Positions 1-9,409 are shown, numbered from the stretch's first letter. The stretch is 64,000 nt of DNA from Alishewanella jeotgali KCTC 22429 (GCF_000245735.1 NZ_AHTH01000005.1:434001-498000), one strand, 5' to 3'. Numbers and translations: made by a program. The notes: generated by a model not told the origin, from the sequence alone.

Positions 1-853
1 GTCGTTCACGTGCTTTCTCAATGAGTCGAGAACACGAAAAATGCATAGGAGACTGTGGACCGAGTGTTGATGTGAATAACAGGTCACCTGGCAGCAACCG
101 GTTCCGATCAAAATCGGGGAGATTTACAGAGCTAATACAGTGATTATTCAAGAACTTTTGGACGATCATTAAATGATGAAAAGCGAAATTACTATTATTC
201 ACGATGACCTTGACAGCTTTACTACCCCAGCGGGATACCAGGCCCCTTAAAAATACAAGGTCCTGAAAAAAGTGTACTAAATAGTAAATAGCGAAGCTGC
301 CCGCCGGTTGGGCGGAGTCTGATGAGTAGCCAACAATATGACGATCGTTAGATAACACAGGAAAGACCGAGGTAGCCTTGGTAACTTCCACAGCGTATAT
401 GTTGGGCGATAAAATATCGGATCCGTCTTTATAAGGGCAATATTTACTCCAATGCGCAGCTATTAGATTGAAACGATTATCATCAAACATTATATGCGCG
501 GCAAGACGCGCAGTTTTAAGAACAGTAAGGCCTAATGATCGGATAATACTCAACCATTGATCTTTCGGGGCAGTAGTTTCAAAACGAGATGAAAATGACG
601 GGCCAATTTGAAATACTAATACCTGTGAATCCTGGTTATTAAACGACGAAGAAATAAAGTGTCGCATATTTTGTAAACTGAACTGATTGAGTAGGAGGCA
701 GTTTGGAGCATCAAGCCACCGTTGAAACAATAAGTATCCTTCCGTACCAAGGTGAACAACCTCCACAGTTGCAGCGCCTGCGTACAAGTCAGACAGACGA
801 TATATCAACCTTGTGTAGGTGTCTGAATGGGAAGACTGCGGCAATTCAGACAT
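1..853 (-). CDS. Unrecognised protein of the glycosylation block, 3' end cut by window
   Basis: Reading leftward from an ATG at 851-853, 284 codons stay open to the window edge without a stop, so the C-terminus lies outside. The start overlaps the stop of the upstream gene as TAATG, which argues for translational coupling and a real gene. The protein begins MSELPQSSHS. It has no signal peptide, and a short hydrophobic stretch near residues 193-205 (AIYYLVHFFQDLVFL). I do not recognise a family. Its place at the end of a run of glycosyltransferase, methyltransferase and HAD genes suggests a role in making or attaching the surface or flagellin glycan, which is inference from context only. The frame was checked codon by codon for TTA, CTA and TCA on the plus strand and none were found. 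Confidence 0.75.
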   Translation of the reverse strand, partial: MSELPQSSHSDTYTRLIYRLSDLYAGAATVEVVHLGTEGYLLFQRWLDAPNCLLLNQFSLQNMRHFISSSFNNQDSQVLVFQIGPSFSSRFETTAPKDQWLSIIRSLGLTVLKTARLAAHIMFDDNRFNLIAAHWSKYCPYKDGSDILSPNIYAVEVTKATSVFPVLSNDRHIVGYSSDSAQPAGSFAIYYLVHFFQDLVFLRGLVSRWGSKAVKVIVNNSNFAFHHLMIVQKFLNNHCISSVNLPDFDRNRLLPGDLLFTSTLGPQSPMHFSCSRLIEKARER

Positions 854-2064
854 TACAGACCTAATAGACGGGCAATAAATTTAGAGAAAAACAACGTCTT
901 AACCCGCACGGTGTAGTACCTAAACCCATTGTATACAAACCCCAGCCACCCATAGCTCAACACTATCTGCCCCTCATGCCACAAAGAACGTCTGATAATC
1001 CCGTAATTTACCCTACGTAATGCGTCCGACTTTCTTATTGATAACTCAAGGCTGCGGGGGATCAGAATCCTCCTCGTCTCACCACTGGCATCGTCCCGTC
1101 TTTCAGATGAGTAAATTATTTCAAGTTCACTCGGAGACGGATGGCTTAAAACTCTGTTTATCACGTTTAACACACTGTTGATGTCGTAGGGTAGCGGAGA
1201 CCTGAAAAACTCTGCAATTGAAGATTGCTCGTTATTTAAGACGAGATTGACGTTTGGCTGAAAAGAAGAAAAATCGGACATTGAGGAAATATTATCCGGC
1301 TCCAAAAGCTTCTCAATAAAGTGCCAATGGCGTAAGACCGCCGTATGGTTTAATTCCAAACTTGCCGCCGCAGAGGAACCCATTAATCCATATATGAAGT
1401 CTTGATGTGATACCGGGTTTACCTTTTTGTAATTTGAAAAGTAAACAAAGCCACTAATACACCGAACATCGGGGAAAAGACCGCTTAAAACTTCTGACAC
1501 TGTGCCATACAGCCCGGAGTCGACAATGACGGCATTGTCACCTGGTCTCGAAGGGAAGTTAGCTAACAACAGTTCACGTTGATAAAGCAGGTAAGAGGAT
1601 ATTGAATCCATATTGCCGTCAATAAGCGCGTCAACAGCAAGCCATTTACTAACAGAACCCGGAGTAATAGTAGAATTTAAGATATTTTCCTCAAAGAACG
1701 CAGTATATTTAATCGGGCAAATCACTTCCTGGCTTTCCAACAGCTTTGCGATAAGATAGCGGATAGTCTTTTGAGGGAACATTACAGAACACATATGCCC
1801 ACCCCATAAACTGCTTTCTGCTAAAGCTGCCTTAACTACCACTAATCGCGATACGGGAAAATCACGCATTTCGTACCCAGGAGAAATTCTGTTGGCAGCA
1901 AGAAACATTTTATAAAATTCGTATAAAACAATACCAGAGCGCCGGCAGAAATAGAGCGTGGTGTTTCCAACTGCAGAGTACATCGTTGCCAAAGCGTGAA
2001 GCCGCTGGCAGAACTCAAAGAAATAGGGCCCCATCGTCTGACGATACAGCTGATCAAAATTCAT
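853..2064 (-). CDS. Stand-alone homologue of the central domain of HAD-type glycan-cluster proteins
   Basis: This 403-residue protein of unknown function resembles residues 260-440 of the 762-residue HAD fusion encoded at 4996-7284. Both have an F-x-F helix, then a (R/L)R(E/S)G loop (CRRSG at 40-44 here, LREGDL there), a following S-R motif, and a hydrophobic strand ending in D-x-G (VIVDSGLYG at 179-187 here, ILDWGCGG there). The HAD part is missing and sits two genes upstream as a separate protein. I chose the ATG at 2064 because GGGAG lies 11 bases before it. An earlier in-frame ATG at 2082 has no Shine-Dalgarno sequence and lies deeper in the upstream gene. The start overlaps the methyltransferase stop. 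Function is unknown; a role in glycan assembly is inferred. Confidence 0.75.
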   Translation of the reverse strand: MNFDQLYRQTMGPYFFEFCQRLHALATMYSAVGNTTLYFCRRSGIVLYEFYKMFLAANRISPGYEMRDFPVSRLVVVKAALAESSLWGGHMCSVMFPQKTIRYLIAKLLESQEVICPIKYTAFFEENILNSTITPGSVSKWLAVDALIDGNMDSISSYLLYQRELLLANFPSRPGDNAVIVDSGLYGTVSEVLSGLFPDVRCISGFVYFSNYKKVNPVSHQDFIYGLMGSSAAASLELNHTAVLRHWHFIEKLLEPDNISSMSDFSSFQPNVNLVLNNEQSSIAEFFRSPLPYDINSVLNVINRVLSHPSPSELEIIYSSERRDDASGETRRILIPRSLELSIRKSDALRRVNYGIIRRSLWHEGQIVLSYGWLGFVYNGFRYYTVRVKTLFFSKFIARLLGL

Positions 2065-2845
2065 TATTAAACTTACTCCCATACTCAGGTACAGAAATAA
2101 ATGCGGTGTCCTTCCCGTCTTTTAGATCGAAATAATATTTTCTATCAAAATGATATTGCTGTTCCGTTAACTCTTCGCTACGCCTCAAAGACCATAAATA
2201 CATTTCGGGGTGGACAAGCGCCAGCGGATTTTGAGTGCGTTGTGCGTCGACGAGGCCCAGTGAAGCAGCCGTTTCCGACTTAATAAATAAAAATATGTTT
2301 TGTTTATACCAAAACTCGATACCTGGGAGATCCCATATAAGCGGCCTAATTACATCGTAACAGTCGTATCCAAACGAAGAAAACAATTTACACCAGTAAG
2401 CAGGCCAGTTTTCGGTGCGGTGCCCTGTCCCCCCCTGATAAGGAATGGCTGCGGAAAATAAAACGACATCACCATGAGCACTCAAATTTTGAATGAATGA
2501 CGTGTGAGACTCAACGTTAAGATGTTCTGCAACTTCCAATGAAATAATTAAATCATATTTTTTACTCAGGGTAAAAGACTTGCAAACGTCTAACTCGCGA
2601 AAGCAGGAGGGGGGGATCATCAACATATCTTTCGCAGAAGACCCACCGTCGACACCGAAGATATCTCCGACTCCGTGATTATGAGCTGCTGCGAGCCACG
2701 ACCCTGTTCCGCATCCCACATCTAATACTGATTTAGGTTTCCCTATTAAGTCGAAAAGAATCGATAACGTCGCCACACCTGACCTTAGTGAGTAAGATGC
2801 TTGATTTATATAGAAATTTTCATTGTAAATGTCAGAATCACTCAT
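2054..2845 (-). CDS. Class I SAM-dependent methyltransferase
   Basis: The 263-residue protein carries a clear SAM-binding motif I, VLDVGCGTG, at about residues 40-48, followed by an acidic strand (FGVDGG) and a post-motif strand with E-V-A-E-H-L, as in small-molecule and sugar methyltransferases. There is no signal or membrane segment, so it is cytoplasmic. It overlaps the upstream HAD gene by 8 bases and the downstream gene by about 11, so the three are probably translationally coupled. In this setting it most likely methylates a sugar or a sugar substituent of the flagellin or surface glycan. The substrate cannot be read from sequence. Confidence 0.85.
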   Translation of the reverse strand: MSDSDIYNENFYINQASYSLRSGVATLSILFDLIGKPKSVLDVGCGTGSWLAAAHNHGVGDIFGVDGGSSAKDMLMIPPSCFRELDVCKSFTLSKKYDLIISLEVAEHLNVESHTSFIQNLSAHGDVVLFSAAIPYQGGTGHRTENWPAYWCKLFSSFGYDCYDVIRPLIWDLPGIEFWYKQNIFLFIKSETAASLGLVDAQRTQNPLALVHPEMYLWSLRRSEELTEQQYHFDRKYYFDLKDGKDTAFISVPEYGSKFNNEF

Positions 2846-3566
2846 TTAATATTCCTCTAAGTGTCAAATCCGTCAATAACCCCAATATCCGCTCTTTATA
2901 ATAGAAATATTTGTTTCTAGGCATAAATGTTGCTGACACCTTATTTGCTAGCGGTATAAGGTAATCACTGGCATAATTGTCTCCAATATGGTGAATTTTG
3001 TCCGGCGCAACAGAGTATTTTTCAATTATCCACGTAAATGCATTCCCACGATGTTTTGAAACGCCAATTTCGTTACTCATGTAAATTTCACAATGTAGTT
3101 CAGCATTATTCTGTGTCAAAATTTTTCTAATAAATTCAGACGATAAATACATATCACTGAGTAGTATCACCTTTTTTCCAGACTTTTCCATCGTAACCAG
3201 AAACTTCACTAGTGGAGAATTCAGTTTCAATGATGAAAATTCAAAATTATATTCTGCTTCTTCTAACACAGATATCGTTATTTTTTCGTCAGATAGCATC
3301 TCACACTGTATTTTATGAATTTCTCTAAGTGATGGCTCTGCGATCAGTCTTTTCTCATATAAATTGTATAGCCATCGATGCGCTGTAAGTCGTGCCAGGA
3401 AAATGTGTTCAATGCTAGATTTCTTGCTTTGACTAAGCTTGTTAACTTCCCGGGCGGTAGCATAAAACCTGGCTTTTTCTGAGCAACCGTCGCGGAGCAA
3501 TAACGTATCGAAAATATCCACACAAACCACGGTGACACCAACAGGTAACACTATTTTCAATGCCAT
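2838..3566 (-). CDS. HAD-superfamily hydrolase, stand-alone
   Basis: This 242-residue protein has HAD motif I as VDIFDTLLL (nucleophile Asp at about residue 17 and the +2-type partner at 20), motif II as LLSDMYL near 136-141, and motif IV as HHIGDNYASD near 190-200. The same three motifs, with near-identical wording, occur in the first 210 residues of the 762-residue fusion encoded at 4996-7284 (CDVFDTLIF, LVSDMYL, LHIGDDNIAD). Here the protein ends soon after motif IV, so it is only the HAD half. Family knowledge suggests a phosphatase or phosphotransfer activity on a sugar phosphate. The true substrate is unknown. It sits 26 bases after the GT2 gene. Confidence 0.85.
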   Translation of the reverse strand: MALKIVLPVGVTVVCVDIFDTLLLRDGCSEKARFYATAREVNKLSQSKKSSIEHIFLARLTAHRWLYNLYEKRLIAEPSLREIHKIQCEMLSDEKITISVLEEAEYNFEFSSLKLNSPLVKFLVTMEKSGKKVILLSDMYLSSEFIRKILTQNNAELHCEIYMSNEIGVSKHRGNAFTWIIEKYSVAPDKIHHIGDNYASDYLIPLANKVSATFMPRNKYFYYKERILGLLTDLTLRGILNE

Positions 3567-3592
3567 TTAAATTACTACCCTCGATGAACTTA

Positions 3593-4915
3593 TCATATAA
3601 ATCCCACTTCCGGCGCTTCGCGCTTTATGAAATAAGCTATTTCCTGATAATAAGCAAAAGACGCTATGATAATGAAATTAATGCCAGAACCCGCTAACTC
3701 TCCCGGGTCCCGCACCGGACAGCCATTTAATTCTAAAATTCCGCCCCACCCTCTATCATATATAACCACTGGCTTAAGCCCCGCAGAAAGCAATATTTTT
3801 AGAATTCTCTGACCTGCCTCACCCGCCCCATAAACTGCAAAGTTATTTTTGTGAGCAATAGCGCACTGTAATAACTGAACCAGGTAGCGATCAGGAAAAG
3901 TATTCTCGTAAAACTTTAAATTTAACCGATAATCTATAATTTCTTGAGCGTGCCAGGGAACTGAGATGATATCTGAGGCATTCAGCACTGAAGATAGACG
4001 TTTGGCAATCGCTTCGGTACCTTCCAAATTTCCAAAAATACTTAACAGATTTCTGTCATTATATGATGTTGAACTGAAGTTCACTGATGACAGACGTTCC
4101 TCAAAAATACCGATGAGTTGATACAGATTTTCGTGATACTTGGGGGGAGTTATTTTAAGTAAGTGCGCAAAACTCGTCAGTAAAGACAACATCATGTTAG
4201 CTGAGATAACTTTTTCTTTTAAAAAATACTGCGCAACATTGTAACTCCAAACCGCAGCACGAGTCTTGTCCATTCTATCTCTTACCGTCGACATGGTCCC
4301 TTCCCGACGATAGTAGATAACACCAACAGAATGGTGAGTAACCAAGTTAACCCCGTCAACCACCATTCTTAAAATCAGATCATAATCTTCATGACCGCCC
4401 TGCACTCTTTCTTCCTGAGAAAACCCTTTATAACGTCGTAAATCTTCCGCCCAGTATAAGTAAATGTGGGGGGGGCCTATATTAACCATCAGTAATGCTG
4501 ATAAAGGCGCACCGAATGCCGGGATGACATCAGTCAGATTATCAGAGTCTTCATTTATCTCTCGGAACCCTATGCAACTTACAGTATTTTTCGCCCCTAA
4601 CATATACACTTGGTCTGATATACAATCTGGTAACAGCTCATCGTCTGCGTCAAGAAATTTTATGTAGGTGCCTGATGCAAGTCGTAAGCCGGTATTTCGT
4701 GCTGCAGATAAACCTCTATTTTCTTGTCTAATTAATTTTACCGGGACGCTGTAACAATGTGTGATTTCTACCGGCGGATTACTACCGTCATCTATCACAA
4801 GCACCTCAAGGTCTTTATATGTCTGCCGCTGAATAGAATCTAAAGCACGAGGTAGCAAATGTCCCTGCTGAAAACAGGGAATCACTACTGTTACTGTTCT
4901 GTTTTCTTTATTCAT
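3593..4915 (-). CDS. GT2 glycosyltransferase with C-terminal Rossmann domain
   Basis: The N-terminal 250 residues are a GT-A glycosyltransferase of family 2, with VVIPCFQQGHLLPRALDS near residues 10-27, VLVIDDGS, and the metal-binding D-x-D as LDADDELL near 92-99. The last 85 residues form a different unit: FAVYGAGEAGQRIL at about 359-372, a glycine-rich nucleotide-binding start, and IIIASFAYYQEI near the end. This resembles the NAD- or nucleotide-sugar-binding domains fused to sugar-modifying enzymes. The same tail ends the upstream HAD fusion. The start is supported by AAGGA upstream. It probably transfers a sugar during glycan assembly; donor and acceptor are unknown. Confidence 0.85.
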   Translation of the reverse strand: MNKENRTVTVVIPCFQQGHLLPRALDSIQRQTYKDLEVLVIDDGSNPPVEITHCYSVPVKLIRQENRGLSAARNTGLRLASGTYIKFLDADDELLPDCISDQVYMLGAKNTVSCIGFREINEDSDNLTDVIPAFGAPLSALLMVNIGPPHIYLYWAEDLRRYKGFSQEERVQGGHEDYDLILRMVVDGVNLVTHHSVGVIYYRREGTMSTVRDRMDKTRAAVWSYNVAQYFLKEKVISANMMLSLLTSFAHLLKITPPKYHENLYQLIGIFEERLSSVNFSSTSYNDRNLLSIFGNLEGTEAIAKRLSSVLNASDIISVPWHAQEIIDYRLNLKFYENTFPDRYLVQLLQCAIAHKNNFAVYGAGEAGQRILKILLSAGLKPVVIYDRGWGGILELNGCPVRDPGELAGSGINFIIIASFAYYQEIAYFIKREAPEVGFI

Positions 4916-4995
4916 TATGATAATGTCCTTCTCTCAAAATACGTGCCTCTGCCAGCTGGCAACGCAATGATCCCGGTGAAATCTGCACAGGTAAC

Positions 4996-7284
4996 TTAGA
5001 TTATTCCACGGTAAGTAATAATTTTTATCTCCACGCCGGTAGTCAAATAAACTGATCTTATTGACTGTACAATCTCGCTGCAAAATGCCCTGGAGGCGAC
5101 GCTATACGTATTAAGTCCTAATTTAAACGCTTCGTCTAATGTAATAACTTTTCTGTCTCCTATATAAAAGGGTCCAGACTTTGCTCGCTGGTCAATAATA
5201 TATGTCACTGCTATGCCGTGGTATGTCAATAAATCAATGACTTTTGTCCCTAGATTACCTGCTCCATAAACCGCAGTTTCTAAGATATTATGGCTTTTTA
5301 ATATGTGTAATAACGCGGGTGGGACTTTATCGTCATCTTGATAAACAGCCAACTCTCCGCAAAGTTGCAGTTCACCTGGGAATGCTAAGGTTAGTAAGCC
5401 AGGGTACCAGAAACCCTGTTGTTTTTGATCAGTCGCGCCATCCCTTAGTAACCGGTACGCTTCACAAGCTGAGTTAACGCTCTGCCTAACTTTTAAAATA
5501 TCTGCCTCTGGCAGCAATCGAATGCTTTGACCACAAGCCAGTGGAACTGGTAGGTCTGCCACCGCAGCAGCCTCTTGCCATGTGGGATACATTACAAAAC
5601 GGTATAACACAGCAATGAAATAACGACGTTCGGATAAGTTAACCCCCTGATCAAGCCAATTGGACTTCGCAGCGTTTTTGCTCCACACCATAACTGCGTG
5701 GTAAAAAGTATCTAGTTTTTTATCTAGTGTCGTTGAAACAGCAAGACGGGACACCGTTATAGGTTCAATGGTCCCCGCATTATCGGTATAGGCGCGGGTG
5801 GAGCAAAGTGTCCCATTGAGTAGGATCTCACTTATCTCTGGGCTCGCAGCCATTTGCTCTGACCAATCTTTGCATGCAACTGTTTGAAAGACATGTAACT
5901 TTTGCGTTAACGCGATTGGGATGGCTCTCTGACTAGCATAAAACATGAAATAATGTACGGTATCTAAATCTGCCACTCGATTAACGTTATGCAGCAGGCT
6001 TCCGCCACATCCCCAGTCCAGAATGGCCACCTCAGCTGAATTAATCACACCCTGCTGAGCAAGATATTCAGCTAATAATTCCTGTTGATTACTCAGGTGG
6101 TTCTTTATCTTATCGCGCTGTTCTTCTAACCAAATAACTAAGTCTTTCCAATTATCACTATGAACAATGTCGCTTAGAAATAAGGTTTGGTGTTCACTCC
6201 ACATCTTTGGGCATTCCAAACCAATATCTTCAAAAAACTCAGCAAGAGTGTAGGCGCGTCGCTGGCAAAGCTGGTAGATAAGATCCACAGACCATTCTCT
6301 GGCAGGCAAGAAACTAGAACGTCGGGAAATGCTAAGTGTGCGGACCTCGATGCAGTGTCCCGGGATTAGTTTAATCAAGCGCGAGATTAGATCGCCTTCC
6401 CGCAAAATACAGAATAGAGTTTGCACCAGGTATTTTTTGCATTCCTGAATGACCCATTTAGCAAATGAGAACAGTACCGGAGCATATACCTGACCGGCTA
6501 AATACGAAATCGGTTTACCGTCGCTATACCAGCGCCATTGTTTACGAAGCGGCTCCAGCCCCGCAACTGCTAATGGCATCAAACGCCGCTCGTACTTTAA
6601 CTGCGCCAGATAATCATCACCTAATGGTAAATGACAACACTTTAGTCCGGCTAATGTAGCCATCTGAAAATCTGCTATGTTATCATCGCCAATGTGAAGA
6701 ACTCTCCCGGGTTCCAAGTCAAACTCTTGCAACGGAAGTCGGAACAACCCCCCGTCATGCTTGCTCGCTTTATGCTCACACGAGACGTAAAGTTTAACTG
6801 GCTTGAGGTTAGGAGTCCTGACTTCAAAAAATCGTGACATCAACCTAGAAGGCAGATACATATCCGACACTAAAACGAGAACAATCCCATTATTTCTCTG
6901 ATTAGTAAGCCATTCAGCCAACACTTGGTTAAGACGCCAGTTGTTGTATTCTATTTCTAATTCTAATTCTGCTAACTTTTCACCGGATTCGCTTGGCCAA
7001 AAAGAATATATCTGATCAATTTCTACCTCACGATGCCCTTCTTTTTGATACATATTGCGTCGTGCTGTTTCCTCCGCTTCTTTACGACACAAAACAAACC
7101 AGTCTGGGTCATCATTACTTATGATTCCACGTTCATGTGCGCATATAGCTAGTTTTCGCCATAATTCGTCGATAGTTCCATCTTCACGGAAAATCAAAGT
7201 ATCAAAAACATCGCAAAAAATAGCAGTAAGAGGCTGGGAAAGTACAGCTTGCTCCAACTTATTCAAACTAGAAATATCTTTCAT
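4996..7284 (-). CDS. Large HAD / central-domain / Rossmann fusion protein
   Basis: Three units are visible in 762 residues. Residues 20-215 are a HAD hydrolase (CDVFDTLIF at 24-32, LVSDMYLPS at 138-146, LHIGDDNIAD at 196-205). Residues about 255-640 are a domain marked by LREGDLISRL at 294-303 and ILDWGCGG at 421-428. Residues 667-762 are a Rossmann-like tail starting ETAVYGAGNLG. Proteins of this kind are annotated as predicted HAD hydrolases in bacterial surface-polysaccharide clusters, without a settled biochemical role. The first and middle units also occur as separate genes downstream, and the tail occurs on the adjacent GT2. The gene lies 7 bases after glf and 80 bases before the GT2. 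Confidence 0.85.
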   Translation of the reverse strand: MKDISSLNKLEQAVLSQPLTAIFCDVFDTLIFREDGTIDELWRKLAICAHERGIISNDDPDWFVLCRKEAEETARRNMYQKEGHREVEIDQIYSFWPSESGEKLAELELEIEYNNWRLNQVLAEWLTNQRNNGIVLVLVSDMYLPSRLMSRFFEVRTPNLKPVKLYVSCEHKASKHDGGLFRLPLQEFDLEPGRVLHIGDDNIADFQMATLAGLKCCHLPLGDDYLAQLKYERRLMPLAVAGLEPLRKQWRWYSDGKPISYLAGQVYAPVLFSFAKWVIQECKKYLVQTLFCILREGDLISRLIKLIPGHCIEVRTLSISRRSSFLPAREWSVDLIYQLCQRRAYTLAEFFEDIGLECPKMWSEHQTLFLSDIVHSDNWKDLVIWLEEQRDKIKNHLSNQQELLAEYLAQQGVINSAEVAILDWGCGGSLLHNVNRVADLDTVHYFMFYASQRAIPIALTQKLHVFQTVACKDWSEQMAASPEISEILLNGTLCSTRAYTDNAGTIEPITVSRLAVSTTLDKKLDTFYHAVMVWSKNAAKSNWLDQGVNLSERRYFIAVLYRFVMYPTWQEAAAVADLPVPLACGQSIRLLPEADILKVRQSVNSACEAYRLLRDGATDQKQQGFWYPGLLTLAFPGELQLCGELAVYQDDDKVPPALLHILKSHNILETAVYGAGNLGTKVIDLLTYHGIAVTYIIDQRAKSGPFYIGDRKVITLDEAFKLGLNTYSVASRAFCSEIVQSIRSVYLTTGVEIKIITYRGII

Positions 7285-7291
7285 AAGCTTC

Positions 7292-8449
7292 CTACTTTAA
7301 TATGGTATTGAACCGAATTAATGCATTATCAACTGCATCATCCATATTAAAGTATTTATACTCTGCCAGCCTGCCAAGAGGAATTAGCTGAGGATATTGT
7401 GCCGACAGTATTTTGTATTTTTCGAACCGCTGCTGGTTATCCGCAGTAAATACCGGGTAATAAGGAATATTTCTTTCAGGATCGTTTTTATCGTAATCCT
7501 GAGGGTATTCAGTAACGATGGTGGTGCTATCTGACGGTTCAGCAAGAATATGTTTAAACTCGGTAATACGGGTAAAGTCAGGCGCATTAGGGTAGTTAAC
7601 GGTGGTTGCCGTCTGAAAATAAGGGCAATCAAGCTGCCGGAATACAAACTGTAACGATCGGTAAGGCAATTCACCAAACTGATAAACAAATAGCTGATCA
7701 AGCATGCCGGTGTATATCAGTTTGCCATTAAAAGGTTTTCCATCCAGCCATACTTGTCCGTTTTCAAGTTTGATTCTATCTAACGCATTCTGCTTAAGCT
7801 GAACTTCAATATTTTGATGTGCTAATAAACGGCTTATAAGTACAGTATAACCTTCAGCTGGAATCGCCTGAAATGTATCATGAAAGTAGCGATCATCTCG
7901 GCTTAAAACTACTGGTACTCTGGCTAGCACTTCTGGTGCAATTTCTTCTGCCTTAATACCCCATTGCCGCATGGTGTAGTTAACAAAAATATTGTAGTAA
8001 ATCCAGTCTGCGAGTTCAGCCAACTCTGGATCATCTGTTTCACGCAACTTAGTAATAGAAACCTTGTTACCTGCACCGTATAAAGCTAATAACTTTGCTT
8101 CAAGAGCAATAGCTTGTTCCGCAGGGTAGACTAAGTGAAGAGAGTTTAAATTAAAAGGTAATGGAATTAACTTACCAGCAACTTCAGCTAAGACTTTGTG
8201 CTGATAGGGATGCCAGTCAGTAAAGCGTGACAAATATTCCCAAACTTCTGGCTTAGATGTATGAAAAAGATGTGGGCCATATTGATGTACTGTGATCCCT
8301 TGTTCGTTCTTCTGATCAAAGCAATTTCCCGCAATATGAGAGCGCTGCTCCAGCACTAAAACTTTCCAACCCAATACGCTGGCAAATCTCTCTGCCATCA
8401 CAGCACCTGAAAGCCCCGCTCCTACCACTATAGCTTGATAAATACTCAT
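7292..8449 (-). CDS. glf: UDP-galactopyranose mutase
   Basis: This flavoenzyme converts UDP-galactopyranose to UDP-galactofuranose in the cytoplasm. The protein shows the FAD-binding start AIVVGAGLSGAVMAERFA, then VLEQRSHIAGNCFD, the HQYGPHLFHT histidine-loop motif, and NFTMRQWG-like NYTMRQWG. The C-terminal EYKYFNMDDA motif is also typical. I place the start at the ATG at 8449, which overlaps the GT2 stop as ATGA and gives 385 residues. An ATG at 8458 would add three residues inside the upstream gene. Its presence predicts galactofuranose in a local glycan, either on flagellin or on another surface polymer. Confidence 0.95.
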   Translation of the reverse strand: MSIYQAIVVGAGLSGAVMAERFASVLGWKVLVLEQRSHIAGNCFDQKNEQGITVHQYGPHLFHTSKPEVWEYLSRFTDWHPYQHKVLAEVAGKLIPLPFNLNSLHLVYPAEQAIALEAKLLALYGAGNKVSITKLRETDDPELAELADWIYYNIFVNYTMRQWGIKAEEIAPEVLARVPVVLSRDDRYFHDTFQAIPAEGYTVLISRLLAHQNIEVQLKQNALDRIKLENGQVWLDGKPFNGKLIYTGMLDQLFVYQFGELPYRSLQFVFRQLDCPYFQTATTVNYPNAPDFTRITEFKHILAEPSDSTTIVTEYPQDYDKNDPERNIPYYPVFTADNQQRFEKYKILSAQYPQLIPLGRLAEYKYFNMDDAVDNALIRFNTILK

Positions 8450-9396
8450 TCTGTCCATCCCAGTATTTCAGATACTTTTTCGGGTGCAGACCGATGTTGA
8501 TACACTAATCGGTGCCGCTCGTCGAAATAAAAGTTATCGCTAACTGAAAGCTCAATCATCTGACGAAACAAATCAAATTCGTCTTGGCGAAGAAAAAATA
8601 ACGCAGCTGAAAAATAAACGTGGTTCACTCCCTGCTTAATAGTGTCCTCATCTACACCGAAGCGATTACCTAGCCTGCAAGAATTTACTAATTCTTCAGT
8701 TACCCTTATACGACGCTGAACATTTCTCTGGGTTTGGCCGCCAAAGCTATCCTGGTGGATCCGATAACGGCCCAAAACACTATCGATTCGGTCAACTGTA
8801 CCGCCAGCTAACCCTAGATTCATAATATGCCAGGGAAAGTCGCAAATAATACTATTACCATGTTCAAGCGCTGCAGTCATATTTTCATATCGCCGAACCA
8901 TTACACTACTTGCTTGTAAAAAAACAGTATATTTAATCAGGTGTTTGATATCGGCTTGCTTTGGGATGTATCTATAGTTATAGAAGTCGCGTGAGAAAAA
9001 TTTAATTGTCTCTCCAGTTTTGCTATCAAACATATCTGACTCATGGTAGACAATGCGACATTCCGGATGAGCATCCAGATAATCTACCTGTTGCTGAAGT
9101 TTACCAGGCAAAGCGATGTCATCGCCATCGAGATAAGCTATATACTGACCTGATGCTTCTGATAATAGATTCTTCATTGTTGATACGAGGCCCGAGTTTA
9201 TGGAATTCTCGATAACGACAAGATTGTCAAAACTTGAAGAAAGATATTCAATTATTCTTAAAGATTGATCAGTCGATTTGTCGTCACAAACAACAACCTC
9301 GTATTTAAAGTTTGTTCTCTGAGTAAGCAGACTAAGTAAGCACTCATATATATATGGTGCTTGGTTGTAGCATGGAACAATAACTGATAATTTCAC
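8446..9396 (-). CDS. GT2 glycosyltransferase
   Basis: The 316-residue protein is a family 2 glycosyltransferase with a GT-A fold: LSVIVPCYNQAPYIYECL at the N-terminus, VVVCDDKSTD, and the metal-binding LDGDD near residue 92. No membrane segment is seen. The start codon is GTG at 9394-9396, preceded by AAAGGTG at a good distance. It follows maf by 13 bases and overlaps glf by 4 (ATGA), so it is tightly coupled to both. A galactofuranosyl donor supplied by Glf would be a natural substrate, but this is inference from adjacency. Confidence 0.88.
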   Translation of the reverse strand: MKLSVIVPCYNQAPYIYECLLSLLTQRTNFKYEVVVCDDKSTDQSLRIIEYLSSSFDNLVVIENSINSGLVSTMKNLLSEASGQYIAYLDGDDIALPGKLQQQVDYLDAHPECRIVYHESDMFDSKTGETIKFFSRDFYNYRYIPKQADIKHLIKYTVFLQASSVMVRRYENMTAALEHGNSIICDFPWHIMNLGLAGGTVDRIDSVLGRYRIHQDSFGGQTQRNVQRRIRVTEELVNSCRLGNRFGVDEDTIKQGVNHVYFSAALFFLRQDEFDLFRQMIELSVSDNFYFDERHRLVYQHRSAPEKVSEILGWTE

Positions 9397-9409
9397 TGAG
9401 ACACCTTTA

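Noticed and set aside
4910-4990. A 26-codon GTG-started frame in the gap between the HAD fusion and the GT2
   Set aside because: It has no Shine-Dalgarno of its own and ends inside the GT2 start; it is most likely a leader by chance.
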